Positions 1 through 6,797 of a DNA stretch of 14,586 nt are shown piece by piece. Position 1 is the stretch's first letter. Each line of letters begins with the position of its first letter. The notes below the pieces were generated by a model, which was given only the letters and a program-made list of their open reading frames with translations, was not told where the DNA came from and ran no database searches. The DNA is taken from assembly GCA_028687155.1 (NCBI GenBank), contig JAQUAR010000009.1, positions 1 to 14,586 on the forward strand, written 5' to 3'. Both the position numbers and the translations under genes were made by a program. The stretch comes from Methylacidiphilaceae bacterium. GTDB lineage: Bacteria; Verrucomicrobiota; Verrucomicrobiia; Methylacidiphilales; Methylacidiphilaceae.

Positions 1-545
1 CACAGAAGGAATCGGACCTTGCCACCGCCCGCGCCCAAATGGCGATGTATCGGCTCTGGGCAAAGGCGCACCAGATGGGCTTAAAGGTTGTCGCCGGGGA
101 TTACTCCTGGTCAACGCTAACCAAGTACAACGTTGCCGGACTGCATAGCCCCGGCGGGATACGAAGCCGTAACGAGGCACTGGCCGATTCGATCGCGGCG
201 TATGCGCGCCACGGGCGGGTAACCGCCTTCCTGGGCGCTCTGCACACCGGATGGGGGGACAGAGCCCAACCCGGCGTCGGCCAGATCTTGGTAAAGAAGC
301 ACGGCGTTTTGGCCCCCTCCGTGGCAACGCCGACGATCCGGAACAAGGAGGGATATCTGGCGCTCCAGGACGAGTACCATCTGCCTCCCTACTCCTCAGC
401 CAATCTTCAGCAGCGGAACGACGCGATAGCGCGCTTCCTTGCCTCCGATACGACCCGGGTGCTCCGGAAGGGGGGCATTCCCATCCTCGACTTCTACCCC
501 GAGGCGATTGATCGCCTGCTAAGAAAGACAGAAGCTTCTCCGTAA
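1..545 (+). CDS. C-terminal part of a TraB/TIKI/ChaN-like protein (partial, function uncertain)
   Basis: The frame is open from the window edge (codons run from base 3) to the TAA at 543-545, so this is probably the 3' part of a longer gene. An ATG at 39 is possible but has no Shine-Dalgarno sequence. The visible part, about 180 residues, has no signal peptide or membrane segment. The pattern from base 159, an arginine-asparagine pair followed by an amphipathic helix, then a hydrophobic strand ending in GALH (about 231-245) and a short helix ending in KKHGV, resembles the C-terminal GxxH region of TraB/GumN/TIKI and ChaN-like proteins. Those are envelope proteins with suspected peptidase or haem-related roles. 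The match is by eye and weak, and no catalytic set can be confirmed without the N-terminal half. Bases 212-351, covering the GALH motif, recur almost unchanged at 1643-1782. The next gene starts 89 bp downstream on the same strand. Confidence 0.6.
   Translation, partial: QKESDLATARAQMAMYRLWAKAHQMGLKVVAGDYSWSTLTKYNVAGLHSPGGIRSRNEALADSIAAYARHGRVTAFLGALHTGWGDRAQPGVGQILVKKHGVLAPSVATPTIRNKEGYLALQDEYHLPPYSSANLQQRNDAIARFLASDTTRVLRKGGIPILDFYPEAIDRLLRKTEASP
212..351 (+). repeat. Direct repeat, copy 1 (inside the first gene)
   Basis: A 140-bp segment that matches 1643-1782 at 132 of 140 positions without gaps. It encodes the stretch from GRVTAFLGALH to TIRNKEG of the first protein. Copy 2 lies exactly 1431 bp (477 codons) downstream in the same reading frame. 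The flanks on both sides do not match, so the boundaries are sharp. Confidence 0.93.
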
Positions 546-634
546 TCCAGGAAGAGACCTCTATTCCCAGCGCCATGGACAATGAACCTCATCGCTCCCA
601 GAACCGCATTCCCAAAAGCACAGGAAGCCCTCGA

Positions 635-1624
635 ATGCGCCACCTCCGCTCCTCTCTTTTAAGCGGCTTGAAAACCCTAGCCATGTTCACTCCGATTCTT
701 TTGTTCCCCCTCTCCGGCTCTGGAGGAACCCTTTCTCCCCAAGCCCAGGAGATGGCCGCCCAACTCCGGAAGCTGACCGGCGCCGACACCCTCCGCTACC
801 TCCACGACGCCGATCCCAAGGTCTTGGAGGAAGTGCTCCTCTCCCCGGGAGGAATCGTCGATATTTTGGATCCTGCTTTGCGCTGGTCGCCGGAGATGGC
901 CGAAGCCGACAAGGTGACCTTCTCCGATCCGCCGCTGCCCGAGGCAGAATTGGGCCGAGCCTATGCGAAGATCTTGCCTTACTTGAAGGAGTTGATTCCG
1001 CTGGCCACGGCACTGCCCGCTCCTATTCTGCGCGTCCTAGACACGGCCCTGAGGGAGCAGAGTCCCGAGGACGTAGGTGTGGAACAAAACAAGTACTCGG
1101 CCGTGGAATATAACGAGATTTTGGAAGCAAATCGGTACATCCGCAATGCCGCGGAGGGCCTGGAAGCACCGCACAAGGTGGTCGAAGCGCTCGACGCTTT
1201 GGGACCCGTGATCTTTGAGCGATTTCACAGGCTGAGTATGCCGGGGGAAATGCGGCAGGCGATGGTAGACGAGTTCATCCAGACGGTCTCCTCCTGGGGC
1301 TCGGAAAAGTTTAACGAGATTCTTTCGACCCCCTATGGCGCGGCCCGCTTCCTCCAGGCGTACTCGGTATTTCCCATCGGTCCTGCCATGCCGCCCTGGT
1401 TTTCGCGAGACCTCCAGCAGTTCGTCTGGAAGCCGGTCTTTGCCAAAGCGCTGCGCCGGTTGGGCGTCAGCCTAGTGCCCGGGGGGGACCTCATATTCGG
1501 TCTTCACAGCGAGGGCGCGGCGGATGCCTTGCAGAGTGTCGCAGGTGGACTTCACGACCAGAGGATGGAGGAGCACATCATTGCGGTGGAGAACGAAATT
1601 AAGGAGGAATTCTCCGGCTATTAG
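635..1624 (+). CDS. Secreted, mostly helical protein of unknown function
   Basis: I chose the ATG at 635 because AGGAAG at 622-627 gives an ideal 7-nt Shine-Dalgarno spacing and the product then starts with a typical signal peptide: MRHLRSS, a hydrophobic core around MFTPILLFPL, then small residues GSGG. The in-frame ATG at 575 would put 20 charged residues in front of this signal, and its nearest ribosome site is 18 nt away. The protein is about 329 residues. After the signal it is rich in Leu, Ala and Glu with long predicted helices and no cysteine-rich or obvious catalytic motif. I do not recognise a family. It sits between the two copies of the 140-bp repeat and on the same strand as the first gene, with which it could be co-transcribed. 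It is probably periplasmic or outer-surface; function unknown. Confidence 0.75.
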   Translation: MRHLRSSLLSGLKTLAMFTPILLFPLSGSGGTLSPQAQEMAAQLRKLTGADTLRYLHDADPKVLEEVLLSPGGIVDILDPALRWSPEMAEADKVTFSDPPLPEAELGRAYAKILPYLKELIPLATALPAPILRVLDTALREQSPEDVGVEQNKYSAVEYNEILEANRYIRNAAEGLEAPHKVVEALDALGPVIFERFHRLSMPGEMRQAMVDEFIQTVSSWGSEKFNEILSTPYGAARFLQAYSVFPIGPAMPPWFSRDLQQFVWKPVFAKALRRLGVSLVPGGDLIFGLHSEGAADALQSVAGGLHDQRMEEHIIAVENEIKEEFSGY

Positions 1625-1642
1625 CGCTGAAGGGCGAACTCC

Positions 1643-1782
1643 CGGGCGGGTAACCGCCTTCCTGGGCGTAGATCACACCGGATGGGGGGACAGAGCCCAA
1701 CCCGGCGTCGGCCAGATCCTGGCAAAGAAGCATGGCGTTTTGGCCCCCTCCGTGGCAACGCCGACGATCCGGAACAAGGAGG
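1643..1782 (+). pseudogene. Duplicated gene fragment, repeat copy 2
   Basis: This 140-bp segment copies 212-351 at 132 of 140 bases and starts 18 bp after the stop codon of the secreted protein. It keeps the reading frame of the original, but no start codon or Shine-Dalgarno sequence serves it and the flanks are unrelated, so it is most likely a stranded gene fragment. Of the eight differences, five are contiguous (CTCTG in copy 1, TAGAT in copy 2, at 1669-1673) and change GALH to GVDH. The other three are single C/T transitions, two of them silent. The segment ends 22 bp before the stop of the convergent methyltransferase gene. It could instead be a mobile or recombinogenic cassette if further copies exist elsewhere in the genome. 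Confidence 0.75.
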
Positions 1783-1804
1783 AATGGCAAACTCCGCCGG
1801 CTCG

Positions 1805-2623
1805 TCACTCTTCCTGTGCCGGCGGGCTTTCCAGATGGCCGGTTTTTCCCGGTCGGCGTGCCGTGTATTCCGATAAGCAGCGGAGTTCCACGCGGCGCTG
1901 CACCTCGAGAAACCCGGCGGCACGCAGGGCTTCCAGAATGACCGGAGGTGGAACGCAAGCTTCAATGGTCTGGTGGTAGTAGTGCCAGAGCTCATTGCTG
2001 GCGTGAGAGCAGCCCGCGAAACGGCCCAGGAGAGGAACGAAGACGCGGAGATAGGCACGAAGAAGGGCGCGGCCCCAGACACTCGTCGGTCGAGTGACTT
2101 CGAGAAGGAGGAGCCGACCGCCGGGGTGGAGGACGCGGTAAAATTCGGCGAAGGCGACGTGGAGATTTTGGATGTGGCGCAGGGCGTATCCCATGCACAA
2201 GAAATCGCAGCATGCATCAGGAAGGGGAAGAGCCTCCGCACTCCCGCGGAGCAGGCGCAGACGTGGTTCGCGCACTTGGCTGAGCATGCCGGGACTTGGG
2301 TCGACACCCAGGACGCGCCCTTCGGGGCCGACGAGCGCAAGCGCCTCCCGCGCAAGCAGCCCGGTTCCGGTGCCGACGTCGAGCACCGTGGCCTCTGGGA
2401 GGAGACCGGCCCGTTGCAGGGCTTGATTTCGGTAGCGTGAGCCTCGGCCCAGCGCCATGAACCTTTCCATTCTCTCGTATTCGGGGGCGACTTCCTCGAA
2501 GAGACCTTGCACGTAGACCTCGCGCTGGATCCCAGCCCGGGAATAAGAGAGCAGTGGTGGGTGGGGAGGCAGCACGCCGGGGGCGCGGAAGCATTCTCCG
2601 GATTCGGAAGAGGGAGTGAGCAT
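1805..2623 (-). CDS. UbiE/COQ5-like class I SAM-dependent methyltransferase
   Basis: A class I methyltransferase of 272 residues from the ATG at 2623. Motif I is DVGTGTG (about residues 82-88), followed by the acidic residue of GVDPS (about 108), GSAEALP (about 127-133), YALRHI (about 146-151, the equivalent of YGLRNV in UbiE) and RVLHPGG (about 163-169, the UbiE post-motif). These place it in the UbiE/COQ5 family, which methylates menaquinone or ubiquinone precursors. The C-terminal third (NELWHYYHQTIEACVPP and SEYTARR) differs from the usual UbiE ending, so a paralogue acting on another lipid or polyketide-type substrate is equally possible, and I give no symbol. The start is uncertain: a GTG at 2701 would add 26 residues of unlikely sequence, and AGAGG lies only 3 nt before the ATG. 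It is transcribed divergently from putA and converges with the repeat fragment. Confidence 0.85.
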   Translation of the reverse strand: MLTPSSESGECFRAPGVLPPHPPLLSYSRAGIQREVYVQGLFEEVAPEYERMERFMALGRGSRYRNQALQRAGLLPEATVLDVGTGTGLLAREALALVGPEGRVLGVDPSPGMLSQVREPRLRLLRGSAEALPLPDACCDFLCMGYALRHIQNLHVAFAEFYRVLHPGGRLLLLEVTRPTSVWGRALLRAYLRVFVPLLGRFAGCSHASNELWHYYHQTIEACVPPPVILEALRAAGFLEVQRRVELRCLSEYTARRPGKTGHLESPPAQEE

Positions 2624-2775
2624 AAGCCTCTGGAAAACTGGTTTAAGGGCAGGAACTTCTCCCAGGGCAACGGCTCTTTGGCAAGCTTTCTGTTTGGACA
2701 CTGACCCAGAATGGAGTCGAGAGGCAGGCTAACTCTTTCCCGGGCGGGCCTTGCGATGTACAAACAGGAATCGCT

Positions 2776-2800
2776 GGGCCTTTCGGCCCGAGGCGAGGAG
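2776..2800 (+). promoter_or_regulatory. putA leader: small hairpin and Shine-Dalgarno
   Basis: A 5-bp GC hairpin with a tetraloop (GGGCC at 2776-2780, TTTC, GGCCC at 2785-2789) sits directly before the purine-rich ribosome site AGGCGAGGAG (2791-2800), 8 nt ahead of the putA ATG. The ribosome site is convincing. A regulatory role for the hairpin is only a possibility. Confidence 0.4.
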
Positions 2801-2808
2801 ACCGGACG

Positions 2809-5800
2809 ATGGAGAGGAGAGACCCCCCGGAGGAGCGGTGGAAGGCGTTGCGGGAGCGAATAGGAACCGCCCACGCGGAGGAGGACGAGCGCTGCCGGGA
2901 TGAGCTTCTCGCCCGGCTCCCCCGAAGCGAGACATTCGACCGGGAGATCGAAGAGAGGGCCGAAGGGCTGGTCGAGCGGATACGGGGGAGAGAGCAGCCG
3001 CGGTGGGTCGATCGGGTCCTGGCTCGCTATCCCCTTTCGCAAAAGGAGGGACGCCTGCTTTTGCAGCTGGCCGAGGCCCTGCCTCGCATTCCGGATGAAG
3101 GCACGGCGGAAGCCTTGCTTTCGGAGAAGCTGCTCGAAGGGGAGTGGCGCTCGGGCGTGGACGACACCCAGGACGGGATCGGCTGGGCCGCTTCCTGGGC
3201 ATTGACTGCTCTCCGGGCGCTCGCCGGGTGGGAGAGCCAGACCTCCCTGCCCGGCTGGCTCCGCCGGGGGATGCGGACGCTCTCTCGTCAGTCGGTCCGC
3301 GGCGTCGTAGAGGCGATCGTCGGTCGCTTCATCCTCGCCGATGATTTCCGTGGAGGAGCAGAGCGGCTCGCCTCCCTCCGCACCGAGGGCTACCGCTTCT
3401 GCTGGGACATGCTGGGAGAGGCCGCGCGGACCAGAAGGGCGGCGGAAGACGCCCGGGATCGCTACCGGCAGGCGATCGCCTTCTTTGGGCGGACGGACGC
3501 GGGGGAAGCGGAGACCCCCGAGCTTTCGCTCAAGCTTTCGGTCCTCCATCCCCGATGGGAGCCGCTCCAGGAGGAGCGGATTGCGGAGGAGATCTATGCC
3601 ACCGTTCTAGATCTCTGCCGGGAGGCCAAGAAGGCGGGCATTCGGATCGTCTTCGACGCGGAGGAGTCCGACCGCTTTTGGCCCCTTCTCCATCTCTTCC
3701 TGCGGCTTCTGGAAGAGCCGGACCTTGGGGAAGAAATAAACCTGGGAATCGTCGTTCAGGCCTATCAGAAGCGCGCCCTAGCGACGGTCGATCTGCTTTG
3801 CGAAGCCGCCGAGGAAAAAAGAAGGCGGTTTGCGGTGCGGCTCGTCAAGGGAGCCTACTGGGATGCGGAAATCCGGCGCGCCCAGGCCCTGGGCCTTCCC
3901 GGCTACCCGGTTTTTACGCGCAAGACCCTGACCGAGCTCTCCTACCTGGCGTGCGCGCGCCGATTGCTCGAGGGCTCGGGCCAGATCTTTCCGCAGTTCG
4001 CGACGCACAACCCGGCCACGGTGGCGGCCATCCTCTGCCTGGCGGAAGGACGGAGCGGAGGATGGGAGTTTCAACGGCTCTATGGGATCGGCGATCCGCT
4101 CTCCTCGGTCTTGCGTGAGGAGGGTCATCCGGTTCGCCTCTACATTCCCTTCGGCGCACGGGCGGAGCTCTTCGGATATCTGGCCCGGCGGCTCCTCGAA
4201 AACGGCGTCGGCCAAGCGGGCTTCCTGGGGCTGGAAAAGGAGCGTCCCCAAGCGATTTCCTTGAGCCGGATCGCCGGGCTGCGCCCCGTCGCCCACCCAA
4301 GGATTCCCAAGCCTGCGGAGCTGTCGGAGCCAGCCTGGAAGCGGGCGGAAGGGATCGATTGGGGAGACGGGGAGGAAGTCGAGCGGCTACGGCGCGTGAT
4401 CGAGGCCGCCGCCGGCCCGGGACGGGCCTTTCCGCTGGTGGCGGGAAGCGCCGCGGGTGGGAAGGAAGAGCCGGTTCTTTCGCCAGCCGATCCGGCGCGG
4501 CGGGTGGGGAGCGTGGCCTGGACCCAGGCGAAGCAGATCGAAGAGGCACTCCGGATCGGCTCGGAGCAGGCTCAGCGATGGGAGCGCGTTCCCGCCCAAG
4601 AACGGGTGAAGGCCTTGGAGGTACTGGCGGAGCGACTCTGGAGGGAGCGCGCCCGGCTCCTCTTCCTCCTGCGGGAAGAGGCGGGGAAGACGCTTCCGGA
4701 CGCCCTGGCGGAGCTCCAGGAGGCGATCGACTTCTGCCGCTTCTACGCCGCCGAGGCAAGACGGATCTTTGGAGCTCCTCGGACGCTGGGAGGACCCTGC
4801 GGGGAGCGTAACGCCATCTCCTGGCGGGGCCGAGGGCTCTTCGCCTGCATCAGCCCTTGGAATTTTCCGCTTTCGATCTTTCTGGGCCAGGTCGTGGCAG
4901 CCCTGGCGGCGGGGAACACGGTGGTGGCCAAGCCGGCCGAACAGACCCCGCTTGTCGCGGCCGAGGCGGTCCGGCTTGCGCTGGCCTCGGGCATTCCGCC
5001 AGAGATCCTCCATCTCCTGCCCGGGGACGGACAGGTTGGTGAGGCGCTCGTCCGCGATCCTCGGGTCTCCGGCGTCGCCTTCACCGGCTCGGGTGCCACC
5101 GCCTCCCGAATCGCCCGGGCTCTAGCGAGCCGGGAGGGAGCATTGGCTCCGCTGATCGCCGAGACCGGGGGCGTCAACGTCATGCTGGTCGATGCGACGG
5201 CGGCACCGGAGCAGGCCGTCGATGACATCGTGGTTTCTGCGTTTCGAAGCGCGGGCCAGCGCTGCTCTTCCCTCCGCCTCCTCTTGGTGCAGGACGAGGC
5301 GGCTCCTCGCCTGCTCGACCTGCTTGCCGGAGCGGTGGAGGAGCTCGTGGTCGGAGATCCACGGGACCCCGCGACAGACATCGGGCCCGTGATCGAACGA
5401 TCGGCCCTGCTCGAACTGGAGAACCAGGCTTGGCGGCTGGAGCGGCAGGGGAAGCTCTTAGCCAAATCCCATCTCCAGCCGACCACCGTACCCGGCGGCC
5501 ACTACTTTTCGCCTCGCCTGATCGAGATCCCTTCCCTCGCCCTGGTGGATCGGGAGATCTTCGGCCCCATTCTTCCGGTGGTCCGCTTTCGCGCCGAAGA
5601 GTGGGAGCTCGTTCTCGATCAGGTCGCACAGATGAGGTTCGGACTCACCATGGGACTCGAAAGCCGCCTCTCCGGGCGGCTTCGCTTGGTTCGGGAGCGG
5701 GCGCGGGTCGGCAACCTCTATGTCAACCGACCGATGATCGGGGCCGCCGTGGCTTTCCAGCCCTTCGGCGGGGAGGGCCTCTCGGGAACCGGTCCTAAGT

Positions 5801-5964
5801 CGGGTGGACCTCGGTACCTGGAGGCGTTTGGCGTGGAGCGGGTCTCTTCGGAAAACCTCGCGGTGAGCGGCGATCCCGATCTGCTGCTTTTGAGCGAGGA
5901 AGAGGACTCGGCCGGGTCGAGTCCCCCGCCGAAGCCGCTTTCTTCGGCCCGACGGGGAAAATAG
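2809..5964 (+). CDS. putA: Bifunctional proline dehydrogenase / L-glutamate gamma-semialdehyde dehydrogenase PutA
   Basis: PutA oxidises proline to glutamate in two steps: an FAD proline dehydrogenase domain feeds the membrane quinone pool, then an NAD aldehyde dehydrogenase domain acts. The protein has 1051 residues. The N-terminal helical arm (about 1-150) lacks a ribbon-helix-helix DNA-binding domain. The PRODH barrel (about 150-490) shows SLKLSVLHP, LVKGAYWD (345-352), FATHNP, LYGIGDP and YIPFGARAEL, followed by Arg460-Arg461-x-x-Glu464, the proline-binding set seen in E. coli PutA. The dehydrogenase domain (about 530-1020) shows SPWNFP (near 682), FTGSG, catalytic Glu785 in AETGG, catalytic Cys819 in GQRCSS, REIFGP and PFGGEGLSGTG. 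Length and layout fit minimal 'type A' PutA of about 1000 residues, against 1320 for the E. coli autoregulatory form. The ATG at 2809 has a good ribosome site 8 nt upstream. No partner gene is adjacent; the divergent methyltransferase is not an obvious pathway mate. Confidence 0.97.
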   Translation: MERRDPPEERWKALRERIGTAHAEEDERCRDELLARLPRSETFDREIEERAEGLVERIRGREQPRWVDRVLARYPLSQKEGRLLLQLAEALPRIPDEGTAEALLSEKLLEGEWRSGVDDTQDGIGWAASWALTALRALAGWESQTSLPGWLRRGMRTLSRQSVRGVVEAIVGRFILADDFRGGAERLASLRTEGYRFCWDMLGEAARTRRAAEDARDRYRQAIAFFGRTDAGEAETPELSLKLSVLHPRWEPLQEERIAEEIYATVLDLCREAKKAGIRIVFDAEESDRFWPLLHLFLRLLEEPDLGEEINLGIVVQAYQKRALATVDLLCEAAEEKRRRFAVRLVKGAYWDAEIRRAQALGLPGYPVFTRKTLTELSYLACARRLLEGSGQIFPQFATHNPATVAAILCLAEGRSGGWEFQRLYGIGDPLSSVLREEGHPVRLYIPFGARAELFGYLARRLLENGVGQAGFLGLEKERPQAISLSRIAGLRPVAHPRIPKPAELSEPAWKRAEGIDWGDGEEVERLRRVIEAAAGPGRAFPLVAGSAAGGKEEPVLSPADPARRVGSVAWTQAKQIEEALRIGSEQAQRWERVPAQERVKALEVLAERLWRERARLLFLLREEAGKTLPDALAELQEAIDFCRFYAAEARRIFGAPRTLGGPCGERNAISWRGRGLFACISPWNFPLSIFLGQVVAALAAGNTVVAKPAEQTPLVAAEAVRLALASGIPPEILHLLPGDGQVGEALVRDPRVSGVAFTGSGATASRIARALASREGALAPLIAETGGVNVMLVDATAAPEQAVDDIVVSAFRSAGQRCSSLRLLLVQDEAAPRLLDLLAGAVEELVVGDPRDPATDIGPVIERSALLELENQAWRLERQGKLLAKSHLQPTTVPGGHYFSPRLIEIPSLALVDREIFGPILPVVRFRAEEWELVLDQVAQMRFGLTMGLESRLSGRLRLVRERARVGNLYVNRPMIGAAVAFQPFGGEGLSGTGPKSGGPRYLEAFGVERVSSENLAVSGDPDLLLLSEEEDSAGSSPPPKPLSSARRGK

Positions 5965-6000
5965 GCTGTCAACGCCAAGCTTTCTTGAGCTAGCCTCTTT
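5963..6000 (+). terminator. Possible weak terminator after putA
   Basis: AGGCT at 5963-5967 can pair with AGCCT at 5992-5996, enclosing an inner CAAG-CTTT-CTTG hairpin (5976-5987), and CTTT follows. The stem is broken by an interior loop and the T-run is short, so this is a weak candidate. Confidence 0.2.
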
Positions 6001-6087
6001 CGCGGATGGCCGCTTGCTCTTTTCGCTGTACGGTTGGGTGGGTCAAGGCACGGATGGGCCCGGGCATCTTCGGCTAGGGGCGATTCG

Positions 6088-6792
6088 ATGAGACGACTGG
6101 TCGCCCTTCTGGATCGGGTTTCCAAATCCTACGGCTCCGGGGAGAACGCGACCTGCGCCCTCCGCTCGGTGAGCTTGGAGATCGAGGAAGGCGAGTTCGT
6201 CGCGCTGGTCGGTCCCAGCGGTTGCGGAAAGAGTTCGCTGCTCCACCTTCTGGCCGGGATCGACCGGCCGAGCGAGGGAAAGGTCGTCGTCCTGGGTGAG
6301 TCGCTGGCGGCGCTCGAGGAGCGGAAGCTGACCGAGATGCGGTTACGGAAAATCGGGATCGTCTTTCAATTCTTTAACCTGCTGCCGACCTTGACGGCCG
6401 AAGAGAATGTCGAGCTGCCAGGTCTCCTCGGCGGAATGGCGCCCAAGGAGGCGCGGCAGAGAGCTCGCGCGCTCCTCGAAGAGGTAGGGCTCGCCCACCG
6501 GAGTCGCCACCGGCCCGAGCAGATGTCCGGCGGAGAGATGCAGCGGGTTGCGGTCGCGCGGGCCCTGCTGCTCGAGCCTGGATTGGTTCTGGCGGATGAG
6601 CCGACCGGGAATCTCGATTCGGAGGCGAGTCAGATCGTGATCGATCTCTTCCGGGATCTCGGGAGGCGGCATGGGGCGACGCTGGTGCTCGCCACGCACA
6701 GCCAGGAGGTTGCGGCGGCCAGCTCCCGTGTCGTCCGGATGCGGGATGGCCGGATCGTGGGAGAGGAGCCGGTAACGGCGCCCGAGCCTTAG
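6088..6792 (+). CDS. ABC transporter ATPase, LolD/MacB/AttE type
   Basis: A 234-residue ATPase that powers the permease encoded 5 bp downstream. Walker A is GPSGCGKSS (42-50), the Q-loop is VFQFFN (Gln94), the signature is MSGGEMQR (146-153), Walker B is LVLADE (167-171 with catalytic Glu171), then the D-loop GNLDS and the H-loop His204 in ATHSQ. The ADEPTGNLD string and the Q-loop FNLLPTLTAEENVELP are typical of the LolD/MacB/FtsE group, which works with FtsX-type permeases in mechanotransmission or lipoprotein and lipid extraction rather than solute import. I chose the ATG at 6088 because AGGGG (6076-6080) lies 7 nt upstream; the ATG at 6034 would add 18 residues with no family match. It is the first gene of a three-gene operon with the next two. 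Confidence 0.95.
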   Translation: MRRLVALLDRVSKSYGSGENATCALRSVSLEIEEGEFVALVGPSGCGKSSLLHLLAGIDRPSEGKVVVLGESLAALEERKLTEMRLRKIGIVFQFFNLLPTLTAEENVELPGLLGGMAPKEARQRARALLEEVGLAHRSRHRPEQMSGGEMQRVAVARALLLEPGLVLADEPTGNLDSEASQIVIDLFRDLGRRHGATLVLATHSQEVAAASSRVVRMRDGRIVGEEPVTAPEP

Positions 6793-6797
6793 CCGCC

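Noticed and set aside
1524..1979. A 151-codon open frame containing repeat copy 2
   Set aside because: It starts inside the previous gene in another frame and runs antisense into the methyltransferase; only the 140-bp repeated segment has meaning.
1621..3549. A 642-codon open frame on the minus strand
   Set aside because: It is antisense to putA and out of frame with the methyltransferase, has skewed Pro/Arg/Ser-rich composition and shows no domain; it is a by-product of high GC.
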